NCBI GenBank assembly: GCA_958510875.1
Contig: OY294068.1
Coordinates: forward strand, 166,727,962-166,791,961
Source: Endomychus coccineus
Lineage: Eukaryota; Arthropoda; Insecta; Coleoptera; Endomychidae
Reading direction: 5' to 3'
DNA: 64,000 nt
The notes below the pieces were generated by a model. It saw nothing but the letters and a program-made list of their open reading frames with translations, searched no databases and was not told the origin of the DNA. How positions within the stretch are numbered: position 1 is the stretch's first letter; each line of letters opens with the position of its first letter. This document shows positions 1-10,987 of this stretch, in pieces. A program made the position numbers and the translations under genes.

Positions 1-47
1 CAAAGAATCTTCGGTTTTATTTTGGCCACGCAGTTCGAGGACACCTG
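1..47 (+). mobile_element. Right end of a mariner-like element
   Basis: These bases match, with one missing C, the right terminal inverted repeat of the complete mariner-like element at 28004-30249 (its last about 47 bases, ending in the reverse complement of CAGGGTGTCC). A TA dinucleotide follows at 48-49, as expected for a TA target duplication. The rest of the element lies left of the window. Confidence 0.8.
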
Positions 48-322
48 TATATACGTAAACAAGCGCGTTATTTTCTCCTTCCATTTTGGATCCATCATAA
101 TCTTCAACAAAATCTTAGGTTTACTCTAATTTCAAAATGAGATATGTGAAAATTACTTAAGTTAAAAATATAAGAGCTGGTTAGAAAATTATTTTTTTTC
201 GTTGATTGATACCAAAATACTTATTTTGCAGACAAATATCAATCAGCAAAGCTATCACTTTTTCTGCCTGGGCAGCAACATGATAGGTCTTAAGTGAATA
301 TTTAAACAATCGCCAAAAAAAA

Positions 323-505
323 TTATTCAATTATATCTTGAATAGTAGACTTTCGTGGATAGCTAATTTTGAAAAATCTTAGCCTCCGGATGGATTCCGC
401 GTCACAATAGCACGACTTGATACCGACGTTCCACCAACCATTACAGGTGGCATCTTCAGGGCAGGCTTGAGGCTTGAACTGAAGTTCAGATGAATTCCTA
501 ACCAC
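323..505 (-). repeat. Possible Penelope-like 3' fragment with a degenerate hammerhead core
   Basis: On the minus strand, 418-460 reads CTGAAGA, then GCCACC, a short loop and GGTGG, then AACGTC. This resembles a hammerhead core (CUGAUGA, stem II, GAAAC) with substitutions. The same layout occurs in much better condition at 55498-55539 and 62663-62705, which are clearly Penelope-like. No coding match was seen here, so this is a weak call. Confidence 0.3.
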
Positions 506-1195
506 GCTACGCTCGTTTATGAACTACCAGCCAGGGCAGTCAATCTACTACTTTGGTAAACAAATAACTATTATTCAATGATATAACTTGTAATATATTA
601 TAGATAAAAGAACGGCGTTCACATGACATTTTCTTATATACAAAATAACTATGATAAATACATTTCGAATAATTATCGTCATTTTGAAATTTCAAACTTT
701 AAATAATTAAAGCTTATCATTACCTCAAATGAAGATAAATTCCTCAGTTTTGAAGATAAAGGTTTTGACATCGCCATTAAGCGGGTTTGAGCTTTCTGAT
801 AACAACATTTGTGCTCGAAAGTATCTTATTCATCTACCGTTTCGGGTTTGATGAGTAGGATGTGAAGATTCAATTGGTTGGATATCAAGCTTTAACTTCT
901 TTTGGTTTTTGATGATCCTGAAGATGAGCATTCAAGTTCAAGACATGGAATGATACACTCTGTGTTGTTACTACGCCTTGCGGCATCGGCATTAAATAAA
1001 GGCGATTTATTGTTATTAAAATTTATTAATGTAGTAACAACAACTAATAACTAAATTAAAACATTTGAAACAAATTAAATGTTGAAAGTGTCTTTTGCTA
1101 TATGAGGGCCACAATCGAAAATCCGTGACATTTGTGATGTACCATCTTTAACTAGAACGAATCAAAATTTTCAAACTGATATCGTCAACGTCATT
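506..1195. other. Gene-free AT-rich stretch
   Basis: No open frame with recognisable content on either strand and no repeat shared with the rest of the window was found. Confidence 0.5.
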
Positions 1196-1625
1196 TACGT
1201 CATCAATTTTTTGAAAAGGACTAAACGATCACCGGCGTATGTTATGCAGACCTATTGGATCGATTAAACGACGATTTGAAGCGAAAACTGCCGCATTTAG
1301 CAAAAAAAAGTGCTCTTCCACTAGGACAACGCACAGGTTCGCAGTAGCAATGGCAAAATTGCATGTATTGCGCTACGAATTCGTTATAGTCATCCACCAT
1401 ATTCTCCAGATTTGGCCCCCTGTGATTTTTATCTATTTCTAAACTTGAAGAAATGGCTCGATGGAAAGAGATTTGGCTCCAATGATGAGGTCATCGCTGA
1501 TACAAACGCCTATTTCGAAGAATTGCCGAAATAGTATTATTTGGAAGGGATCAAAAAATTAGAAAAAGTTGGACGAAGTGTATTGATACTTCGATACGAC
1601 TCAAAATAATGGAAAGATCGTTTAT
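1196..1625 (+). pseudogene. Mariner-type transposase relic
   Basis: Around 1229-1310 the translation reads TGVCYADLLDRLNDDLKRKL, the region of mariner transposases (TGVYYAELLDRL type) ahead of the second catalytic Asp. From about 1390 it reads HPPYSPDLAPCDFYLF and then LKKWLDGKRF, the block with the third catalytic Asp and the C-terminal region. The two halves lie in different frames and the sequence between them has lost the HDNA motif, so it is not functional. The N-terminal helix-turn-helix part and the inverted repeats were not found. It is similar in type to, but not the same family as, the elements at 28 kb and 42 kb. Confidence 0.8.
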
Positions 1626-1663
1626 CTGAACTGAGTAATACAGTTTCCAAATCTTGAACATTT

Positions 1664-1861
1664 TTAACCGATGTTGCATATTACAATTCCTTTGGTTGCC
1701 TCCATAAAAAAATCAAACGGGTTTAGGTCCGGGAATCCGGATGGCCAAGGCTTAGAACCATGACTTCCTATCCATTTATTAGAACTATTCTGTTTAATAA
1801 TTCGACTACATTCGCGCGGGCGCACCATCGTGCATGTACCACTATGTTCTGCATAATTCAA
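1664..1861 (-). pseudogene. Tc1/mariner transposase C-terminal fragment
   Basis: The minus-strand frame contains SRIIKQNSSNKWIGSHGSKP followed by WPSGFPDLNPFDFF. This is the third-Asp block of the WIGRxG...WPxRSPDLxPxDFF class of transposases, with P-to-S and R-to-G decay. It lies in opposite orientation directly after the plus-strand mariner relic, so two different insertions abut. Only about 65 codons survive. The overlapping plus-strand frame at 1760-2101 is its shadow. Confidence 0.7.
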
Positions 1862-2376
1862 TATCTAAAAATTGATAATATAGTTCGCCAGCTTATCTTT
1901 GAGGAAGAAAATGAGGACCACATTACAGTCCAGGATTTGGTGAATTTTTTGCACAAATTTTTGTATTCGGTGAATTTCAATAGCCTTTTTCTGTTATATA
2001 TTTGTTCCTATAATCAACAAATTATGAGTCTGGCAAAAAATTACCGGTTGGTTCGATGGCTGGAAAATGCAAATGAGTTGAACTTATTTTCCCCGTTATA
2101 AATGTTTTTGATCTACCAAGTTGAGTAATCTGACTTACCTTCAGTGGGAGAAAGTAAGTCTGATGGTGTTTCAACAATAAATCAGCTGATCGGGAAATCA
2201 TATCGATTTTTCAAATATGTTACCCTTATTTCTACATGTTTGAAACTTTTATTATGCAATTTTAAATTATCATGGAATATAGCCTAGCTCTATGGAGTGG
2301 AGCGGCACCTCGAAATTTGAAAGAAATCGAGAATTATTGCCGTTATCTTTCCCTGGCCTAAACATTTTTCACGTGA

Positions 2377-2632
2377 CGGTCTATAGCATAGTCAAAGTAT
2401 ACCAGGTCTGCCGGAGCCTCCCTTCTACTCTTTTTAAAATTTTAGTGCAATCTGATTGGTCGTTTATTTAATGTCATTAATGTCATAGAAGACAACATAA
2501 TATGATGTTGTTACGTGCCGGCGACGAGCTGATGAGAGCAAGGCTGTGATTGGAGGAGCTGGGTGACGTCACCCAGCGCCAGAAACGAGGGAGGCTCCGG
2601 CAGACCTGGTATACTTCGACTATGGTCTATAG
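2377..2632. mobile_element. Foldback MITE, about 255 bp
   Basis: The left arm (2377-2425, containing TATACCAGGTCTGCCGGAG) is repeated as its reverse complement at 2586-2632, nearly perfectly over about 45 bases. The internal 160 bp has no coding capacity. A perfect 20-bp palindrome (2558-2577, centred on TGACGTCA) sits near the right arm. The length and long arms fit a non-autonomous DNA transposon; no target duplication was resolved. Confidence 0.75.
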
Positions 2633-2680
2633 TGTGGAGTATAAGTATAGATTATTTTATGGGAAAAACAAATCTGGCTG

Positions 2681-2830
2681 TTATTTCAGAGATACCACAA
2701 CCCCGCCTTTAAAAAAGGAAAATGAAATCTGGTAGGAAGAAGTTTGGCAGGTCTCGAGCTTGACAATGAAGGGCTGACCAGCCTGAGCTCGTGTCGTCTG
2801 CCTACCTGAAAACCCTCGTAGTAGAATTCT
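2681..2830 (-). pseudogene. Jockey-like non-LTR C-terminal fragment (downstream half)
   Basis: The minus-strand translation TTRAQAGQPFIVKLETC continuing to SSYQISF matches the end of the reverse transcriptase frame of the fuller element at 48530-48660 ([17 protein letters not shown]). It is the continuation of the minus-strand fragment at 4742-5240; a gypsy-derived insertion lies between the two halves. Both halves are degenerate. Confidence 0.75.
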
Positions 2831-3043
2831 AGATTCATTTATATTAAGATGATATATTATAATCACACTACACAATACATATTTACTTTTTAGTTAAAAA
2901 TCTGTATTATCCTTCAAAGTCAAAAAACAAAAGCAAAAGGGTTACACAGAAAGCATAACGAAACAGCATCATGCATCTGTGCAAATATTATATTATGTTG
3001 TGACGCCACAGTGCTTCCCCCTTAGGAGCACGAAAAATATTTT

Positions 3044-3677
3044 GACGTGACAACGTCTTATAATTCGATGGAGCCGGCTGCACGCACGAAAAAACATGAC
3101 TCATGCGGCGTTACCTCGCGTTCCATTTAAGGCTTGAAGTGCAAGCGAGCTCTCCTACTTGAGTGAGCGATGCGTCCGCGTGGACAGCTGCTATACAATA
3201 ATACATTTACATGTTTTCGTCAAGTATGAAGTGCAGTGAAAAGTGTATGTGGTGTCAATTGTTTATAGCAACGATAATTGCGGCGATAAAGGTAATGATT
3301 CTTTCGATATTAAATATATGTTCAGTGATATATTGTCGAATATTCGTGCTTTCATCATTAAAATAAATAGCATCGGTCCGCTAGTGCAGCGATTGTAGGT
3401 TATGTTATAATTGACAAAACTATAACAATAAGTTAACAGAACTATTTCACGATGAGTAAAAAATCAATTGCTTTACTATTCGATCGAAATAATTATCGAG
3501 CGTAGCTATGATTTCAAAAAATTAAAACATAAATGTTAAATCTTCCACATATCATAACAACGTGTCTGAAATGACAGGTTGGACCAGCCAGCCGTCCATT
3601 CCATCAGTATTTTCTTATGACGTTGTCACGTTCAACTATCGTCAGTAAACCTACTTTATAGACAACCGATTTTTTTT
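3044..3677. repeat. About 630-bp repeat, copy 1 (second copy 41672-42494)
   Basis: This segment is about 95% identical by eye to 41672-42494, which carries an extra 190 bp at the position equivalent to 3597. Near each end is ACGTGACAACGTC (3047) or its reverse complement (about 3620-3634), so the ends are partly inverted. At its right end it is fused in frame to the gypsy pol C-terminus (3604-3672 read on the minus strand gives a short tail and stop). The element type is not recognised. Confidence 0.7.
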
Positions 3678-3679
3678 TA

Positions 3680-4680
3680 GGGAAACGGACTCTCCGACCT
3701 GAACGAGTAGTGGTGACAGCAACGTGTTTTTTGGAGTCTTTTAAAATTCCCTTTGTATTTGTTGCTTGGTCGTCATTTAATTCGCTACTAACAGGTTGGG
3801 CGTCTTTGAGTAGGAAAGCTGACTTAAGCCTATTAATTGATACTGCCTTAATCTTTCCTTTAAAGCTTAACATAAAAAAATTATTTGTCCGGGAAATAAT
3901 TCTAAATGGACCATCATATGGATTCTCTAAAGAACTATGATTGACATCATTTCTTACAAAAGCATGTGTACTGTGAGCTAGCTCTTTATGGATAACAATT
4001 TTGGGAGAATAATGTTTTTTATCCGGAACAGGTTTAAAAAATGATGTTTGTCGGCGTAACTTCTCGACATAAAAACCAGGATCCGTTGTACCAGATGACT
4101 ACAAAAAAAATCAGCTGGTAATCTGATTGTGTCCCCATAAGCCATATCTGAAACTGTAGCAGAGCTATCCTCCCTTAATACAGAACGTAGTCCCAATAAG
4201 ACTATTGGAATTGCATCAATCCAAGAACTATCTTGATGACATCTGATTGCTGCCTTTAAAGAGCGGTGCAACCTTTCTAAAATACCGTTAGCCTGCGGAT
4301 GGAATGCAGTTGTTCGAATTCGACTAACCCCTAACATCTTATTCAACACTATCATCAAGCTAGATTCAAACTGTGCACCTTGATCTGTAATGGTTAAAGG
4401 TACACCAAATCGAGAAATCCAACCGCTAACAAATGCTGATGCGACAGTTTCTGCAGTGATATCAGGCAGTGGGATTGCCGCTGGCAAACGTGTAAATATG
4501 TCTATACAAGTTAAACAGTATCTAAAACCTTTTGCGGGTTCTAAGGGACCAACTAAATCAATATGTACGTGTGAGAATCGTTGCTGTGTTGTTGGAAATG
4601 AATCAATCTGCCTTTTTGTATGAATGCCAACTTTAGCTTTCTGACATATACCTGTGCAAATATTATAGTAAGTTATGAAG
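3680..4680 (-). pseudogene. Ty3/gypsy integrase, C-terminal pol fragment
   Basis: The frame shows the end of the integrase zinc finger (CQKAKV), then the retroviral-type catalytic core: first Asp in HIDLVGPL, second in TDQGAQFE, and the Glu in HPQANGILERLHRSLK, spaced as in DD35E integrases. The core breaks near 4110, and the chain resumes at 3604-3873 with a C-terminal TRSGRRVRFPKKK motif typical of insect gypsy pol. The start at 4715 is artificial: the first residues come from the interrupted Jockey element and the LTR remnant. The integrase appears intact over the core, but the element lacks everything upstream, so it is a dead copy. Confidence 0.85.
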
Positions 4681-4741
4681 CCACAAAATAATGGGATTTT
4701 CGAAGAACTTATCATGGTAATATCTACATAAAAGAAAGAGT

Positions 4742-5240
4742 TCTACGACGTTCTAGAGAGGTCAATAAAGTGTGTCATCACCAATTAGATCATTTTCTGA
4801 ATAGAATCCGAGATCTTCAGCATATGTTTGGGAGCTCAACTCAAACATGTGGACAGAGTACCAGGCAAGTCGAATCCGTGCTTTGTAGATTATGAGGAGC
4901 TGTTGGGGTGTGACGTTAGCTCTTGGTCGGGAATACAAAATAAAGTTTTCGCAATGAACAAATGACATGATCATCCCATGAGAGGGTGCTGTTGGTGGTA
5001 ACACTGAGCATGGATATGAAGGACTTCATAGAAATAGTTTTACCTAACATCATTTTAGGGATTGTGGATCCACCTTCCTGGAGATGATACAATCTTCGTT
5101 TTGGTTCGATTAAACTCTATATTATCGGAGCCCAATTTCATAATTCGTGCTAGATCTTCAATAATTGTATCGACCTGTATCTGTCTTGCTCTTTTGGCTT
5201 CATTGGATGATATGATTGTTGATGTGGAGCAGAAACAAAG
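4742..5240 (-). pseudogene. Jockey-like reverse transcriptase fragment (upstream half)
   Basis: Read on the minus strand this matches the plus-strand element at 47866-48470: LLHINNHIIQ, then the Asn-Arg-Thr-Lys block, [20 protein letters not shown] and AEDLGF. These are the thumb and downstream region of a Jockey-clade reverse transcriptase. The frame is broken in several places. It stops at about 4740, where the gypsy element inserted, and resumes at 2830. Confidence 0.75.
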
Positions 5241-5254
5241 TTAGTGACAGATCC

Positions 5255-5440
5255 CTATGGAACACCAATTCATTGACCACTCTTATAAGCATCGCAAAAA
5301 CAGAAAGGTGAGCGATCTCTCCTTTTTTATAGAAACAATGGTCGCTCCTCATCGGAAATCTCGTTTTGCCACCACGGGCAACATTCCCTCGGTGGCTCAC
5401 ACGATGTTCTACGAACATTATTGATTTTCCTCTCGTTTAG
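5255..5440 (+). pseudogene. Jockey-like 3' end fragment, opposite orientation
   Basis: The plus-strand sequence CATCGC...GTGAGCGATCTCTCC matches 48460-48540 of the fuller Jockey element (VSDLSFFYR). After a deletion it matches its 3' untranslated end (GGCTCACACGATGTTCT, equivalent to 48749-48765). It is head-to-head with the minus-strand copy at 4742-5240, so two insertions of one family, or an inverted 5' end, meet at about 5245. Confidence 0.7.
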
Positions 5441-5973
5441 CCAAAATATTAAAAAGGTGTAAAGACACATTTATTATATGTAATACTTTCACAAGATGCG
5501 TCTACCTGTACTGTAATGTAGTACTCCAGGGGTACAAAGATGATGATTATATAAAATTCAATTCAAGTAACATTTTCATTACTCAGAAATTGCTACCGAC
5601 AAGACCACTAAAACATTCCATAACTAAGAGTTATGAACAATGTCAATAGTTAGAGGTGTGATAATCTTCAGTCTTCATCGAAATTGTTTCTCTTGAATCT
5701 AGCATGGTTAATAAATTATGTAATGTGTATTCACGAACGATACATCCAACTTTATCGCTGGTATTGAGTTTGATATTTTTTACAAATTCGATTTAAATTT
5801 GTAACAATTTATTAGAATTTGATCCAAATTATCACCAATATTTCTGATCAAGTAAAATTGCTCAACAAACAGGCGCTATTATATACTTTTTAGTAAAGGT
5901 ACTAGCAATAAAAACTTTACCACATACACACTCCCATTGTGGATCTTTTCGAGATCTAGAAAATGAATGTATT
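5441..5973. other. Gene-free stretch
   Basis: AT-rich sequence without a credible open frame, terminal repeat or match to other parts of the window. Confidence 0.5.
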
Positions 5974-6590
5974 ATTTTCAGAAGTATGATTATGAGTGCT
6001 AGAAACATTACTTATGCCATATCAAATTTAGTAACTCTTTGGTATTGTAAATGAGATTATTTGTCGAGTCAAATAGGTATTAAAACAGGCCGACTTACGA
6101 AAATCGAACGATATGGACAGATTTTAATGAAACAAAGTGCATTCGATTCGGGATGACGTCTAGAAAAAAGCTTACCGGTTAGTTTTTTGTGCAAATTTGT
6201 TATTTTTTTTTAACCGGAAAACACTTTTATTAATTTGCAGCGTGAATGCTTTATTAAAGCAATGTTTTATTTATTGAACAATATGTATTTGAATTATTAA
6301 AAAAATGTTTCTGATAATATTCACTGAACCACAGAACAAAATAATTTTCACATAAAACGAATGAGAAATTTTACTAATCTAAACAACAGCAGCATCCAAC
6401 AGTAAGTGACACGTGGTGTTCATTTATTATGTATCTACATTACAATAGCAGCGTGGTCCACGTATACGTTGCCGCGTCTTTATTTTGGGGGGGATATTAT
6501 TTTCAGAAGTATGATTGAGTGCTAGACTTATGCCATATCAAATTCAGTAACTCTTTGGTATTGGAAATGAGATTATTTTCAAGTAATTAT
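5974..6590. repeat. Imperfect 90-bp direct repeats enclosing a MITE fragment
   Basis: The segment 5974-6062 (ATTATTTTCAGAAGTATGAT onward) recurs at 6490-6585 with small indels. Between the copies, 6066-6165 (agtcaaataggtatt through caaagtgcattc) resembles the left arm of the inverted-repeat element at 26602-27489. The direct repeat is far too long to be an ordinary target duplication, so a local duplication around or including an inserted MITE is more likely. Confidence 0.55.
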
Positions 6591-6607
6591 GATGAATTTG
6601 GTGAATA

Positions 6608-9005
6608 ACACTATGTAACACACTTTTCTGCCTAACCTTCAAGATGTTTGCGTTCGATTCTACGTCTATTTCGAATAATTAAAAGCCACCTTAGAAGTTA
6701 AAAAGTTTGCTTTTGCGCTCGGGGCGAATTTTTTTCCAAAAAATGTGTGAATATCCTGGAATAACTTTTTATAAACTTGAGTCAGCACCAGTCTATGATA
6801 TATCAAATTATTCGCAATTGTGTGGAGAAGTGAGATAAATAGTTATAAGTTGCATATGTAAGACTGTTTGGCTGCTATTTGCAGAAAAGTAAAAAAAACG
6901 CTAGATTTTCATCAAATTTGACGTATAAATCGCCAAATAAAAAATCGTAGAACCAAATTCAGATCTAAATACAGTTTTTTCGCGATTTTGTATCTGTAGA
7001 GTGACTCATTACGAAGAGATTGACACAATTCCGAAGTACATATGGACTTAATAATTGTTTAAACAATTATAAGAAATCATCGGAATTCTTTCGATTGGAG
7101 GGTGCCGATCGACCAAATTACTACGATAAGAACTTATCCTCGCATTTTGCACAATTGTTTATTGTTAAAACGCTAATAACCGATTGAGCTGTTGAAAATT
7201 CCGTTAGATCCATGCTCAGGAAAGTGCAAAAAAATGAAACTAACTACGCAGATCATGGAATCAATGGAAAAAAATTACTCGTGTCTTTGTGTTCAACCAA
7301 ATTGATTGTTTAAACAATCATTGTTCAAACAATTGTTATAAATCAACAAAATTTTGAGGATACCAATCGACTCAGCGAACAAAATTACTATGACCTACGG
7401 ACTTTTTGTCGCAAATTGTACCGGTATATCAAAAATTATCTTGGTCAAGGGTGATTGTGGAATCTAAAACGTGTGTCTTACTTTACGTTTGAAATAATTA
7501 TGTCATAATTAATTTGAAGTTTTTAAAAGTGCGAAATTTCGCAATTTTATACGAATATTGTAACAAGCGGAAGTCTTTAGCGCTTTGGACTCTGGGATTT
7601 TCACGTGGCCTATCGAAATTAGAAGGTTCGAATTATCTAAAAACATAATTGCATGAACGCCAGACGTCCTATGTAATTAGCTACGAACGAAATCATTTTG
7701 ACATATGCCTCGAGGAGCTCGCTGCACCTAAGTTAGAGTTTATACATTTTACCTCGGTCTTGTTAATTTGGGGCCGTTTCGTGCCTCGTGCGAGCGGCGC
7801 CAGTTGTAATAAAGTGTTTTCGGCTATGGGCCGCTAGCTTTTACCCGCTTCGTGTATATTTTAGTCGCGAGAAAATTCCCTTTGATATACGTCGCACGTT
7901 AGACGCGCGTAGCTGAGATATGAGAATAGCTCAAATTGTTTTAATTAAATTTCCCTATTTAATGGACATTTATCAAAAAAGAAGGGCCGTCGGGCACGGT
8001 CCGATACTAAATCTAACTACATGGAGCGAAAACGGCACGCGGAAAGTCGTCGTAAAGCCGTATTAGGTACAACCAGTTTGCACTTTTCTAACTCGTGTGC
8101 TACGGGCTTCTCACGTGAACGTCATTCGACTTACGGAAAATTAACTATTTCAAAACAGTTTTTGACCCGGATTGTGGCTATCACGACCTCTGAAGAGGTT
8201 CAAAGTTCACATAATTATTTCATAATTTGTAGTTCATTATTGTTTTGAAACTGAAATAAATAGGTATGAAATTTGTAGGTTATTGATGATGTCAGTGTGA
8301 CAGTGACATAATTATTTCAAACGTAAAGTAGGACACACGTATTAGATTCCGCAACCACCATTGACCAAGATAATTTTTGATCTCCCGGTATATTGTTAAA
8401 ACGCTCATTAATAAATAGTGTTTATTGTTTAACCAATCAATTTGGCCAAACAAAAAAAGGGAATTTCTTTTCCACTTATGCTATAAACTGCGTAGTTAGT
8501 TTGGCTGTAATTAGGCTGGGTCTTGGTGGGTTAAATATGTGAGAATTTCCACGAAACTTAATCGGTTAACGCCCTTTTTATTGAAAGTCCATGTGTACTT
8601 CGGTATGGTATCAATCTCTTCGCGAAAAAACGGTATTTGGATCTGAATTTGGCTCTACGATTTTTTATTTGTCGATTTTTACGTCAAATTTGATGAAAAT
8701 TTAGCGTTTTTTTACTTTTCTGCAAATAGCAGCCTCTTACAGATGCAACTTTGAACTGTTTATCTCACTTCACACAATTGCGGATAATTTGATATAACAT
8801 AGACTGGTGCTGAGTCAAGTTTATCGAAAGTTATTCCAGGATATTCACAGCGAAGTTTTACTTTTGGAAAAAAATTCGCCCCGAGCCAAAAAGCAAACTT
8901 TTTAACTTCTAAGGTGGCTTTTAATTATTCGAAATAGACGTAGAATCGAACGCAAACATCGAAAAGGTTAGGCAGAACAAAAAGTTGAATTTTGTTACAT
9001 AGTGT
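6608..9005. mobile_element. Large foldback element, 2.4 kb
   Basis: Termini ACACTATGTAACA (6608) and its reverse complement (ending 9005) start arms of about 430 bp each (6608-7050 and 8575-9005) that match at roughly 85-90%, including the stretch containing CCTGGAATAACTTT. No transposase frame is present. A different TIR element (7420-8393) is inserted in the middle. The arms contain small mutual indels, so this is an old copy. No superfamily is assigned; no convincing target duplication was found. Confidence 0.75.
7420..8393. mobile_element. TIR element nested in the foldback (copy of 57174-58134 family)
   Basis: It begins TACCGGTATATCAAAAATTA and ends with the reverse-complement type TAATTTTTGATCTCCCGGTA, with about 90-bp inverted repeats (CCAAGATAATTTTTGAT block). 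Its interior is the same sequence as 57174-58134 in reverse orientation. The apparent ORFs at 7649-7837 and 8021-8248 occur in both copies but show no recognised domain. TA at both ends fits a Tc1/mariner-type target duplication. It is a non-autonomous member, younger than the surrounding foldback. Confidence 0.8.
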
Positions 9006-10987
9006 AATTCATGTCTCCTGGAGGGTATATTGACCAATAATAGCAGTGGAATTAAATTATACTCTATACTCAAATATTTAAAACATTTATTTTCTTAAAA
9101 GAATAATTTCGAACCAATAATAATTCATTAAAATATAGTACATTTCAGGAAATTATAGACTACTGTCTATAAATCAATCTAACCAATGATTACTTATCAA
9201 CCAGTACACATGAAATATGAACAAAAACAAACACCAGTTATATATAAATAATTAAGGCTACCCCTGTCCATTAATATAGCTACAAAGGGATGAATGGATG
9301 TTGAATGTATTCTTATAAATCGTAACCTAATTAATATATCTTGCTTGAATTTTGTGAAATTGAAATCTCAATTTTCTACATTTCACAACATTGTTTTAGG
9401 CTGGACATATCATAGGAAAATTGAAAAATTTAAGGTTTCCTTTTGGTGCTGTATAAATGGATATATAATATGAATTGTTGTTAATTGAAATTTGTTTTAA
9501 ATGTGTAGTGCCTGCTTTCTATTCATACAAACCCTTATAAATGCAATATTATAATATAATGTATATATGTGAAGAAGTACTTGCTTCGAATTGAAAACCA
9601 TGATATACTCAACAATACTTTCATTTATTATTATCAATCACAAAACACTATATTGCTTTAATTTTCTGTATATTACATATGACTGACATATATTTATTTT
9701 GCTCATTGTAGTTGCCTTCAGCTGAGTTTTGCGTTTTATTGTTGAGTGAATATTAGCAAGAGGTTGAACTTCATGATGTCAAATTACTTTACCAACTTGC
9801 GTTTCTAAATTATTAGAGTATCTGCAAGAAGTTGTAAATGGTGAATGATTTAATATGAACTTTTCATGAGCAAAAAGTCTACAGGACGCGACCTCTCTAG
9901 ATGGATCTGGAATATTTTATAGACCCCAAATCAATTAATTCTTTTCCCAATACTCATGCAACATAAATATTGAATAAAAAATATAAAATACTTCTCACTA
10001 AAGAGACAAAATACATATGAAAAATTATGTGTAGGTATAGTAAATATTACTTTTTTACAATTATTTCAATTCAGCATAAATTCTAAAATGAATGGCTTTT
10101 TCTGAAGAATGAAAAGGTTGCTTAAGTGGAATCAAATACCTTTCTTTCACACAGACTTTACTGTTGATAGATATTATTTTGAATAAGTTTAAAACGGAGC
10201 AGAGCAAAGTTTAGAAACTATCAAAAATAATAAAATTAACAGCCACTGAAAACTATTTTATTTCGGCATTTTTGTTCAACTAAAAACCGATTTATTGTTT
10301 GTAGTGCGGAAGAAATCCGAATAAAAAAAATTTCTTCATCTACACCACTCGATAACTGAGAATTGTTCAACATTATTACAAACTGGTTATAAATCACTCA
10401 AAATGTATCACATTCAATTGGAGGTTTCTGTTAAATGATCAGGTATAAACATTTATATGATACTTTCTTTTAAAAAATTACAATCAATTTCCCACTCGTC
10501 AAAATAAAACATTTATAATCAATAAGTCACATGAATCATTTGAAGTAATGAGATATGAAAATATGATAATTCTATTTTACTGGAAAATAATAACTCCACA
10601 GACCAAATGTATTTAGAATATGTAAAAATCAGTTTGTATGTTACGATATGCAAAAAATAGTTGAAACAGCCCTTGCAAAATTAGCTTATTTCAGAATAAT
10701 GCCAGTATTTAACGCAAAAAGTCGTAGTTTTGGAATAACTTAGTAGATGGTGGCGTTTTCTAATAATTATAATTTTTATAGTTGCTCTAATCCAGCATGA
10801 TCCCTTATTCTACCTGACCATTATTGCTATTTTCATAATTTCGTTTTAGTTACCATTTGATATTAAAGCCTTCTATACAATGCATTTCATTCAAAAACAT
10901 TGAACAAGATACAACTTAAAATGTAATGCTAATAATCATCTCAATTAAGGAAATCAAGGAAAACATTTGGCTTGACAAAGCAAAAGT
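9006..10987. other. Gene-free AT-rich stretch
   Basis: About 2 kb with no coding signal and no recognised repeat. It lies downstream of the PGRMC 3' end on that gene's strand. Confidence 0.5.

Larger units (their letters stand above)
2835..4694 (-). mobile_element. Internally deleted Ty3/gypsy LTR element
   Basis: The integrase region lies at about 3978-4680 on the minus strand and the end of pol near 3680-3873. A purine tract (minus strand, about 3014-3030) precedes TGTGGCGTCACAAC at about 3013, read here as the start of the 3' LTR. The same 34-bp stretch recurs at 4661-4694 as a remnant of the 5' LTR, directly joined to mid-integrase, so gag, protease and reverse transcriptase are deleted. 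The element interrupts a minus-strand Jockey copy whose frame resumes on either side. The exact 3' LTR end and target duplication could not be fixed. Confidence 0.6.

Noticed and set aside
1760..2101. 113-codon plus-strand frame
   Set aside because: Its first part is the antisense of the transposase relic at 1664-1861; no domain is seen in the rest.
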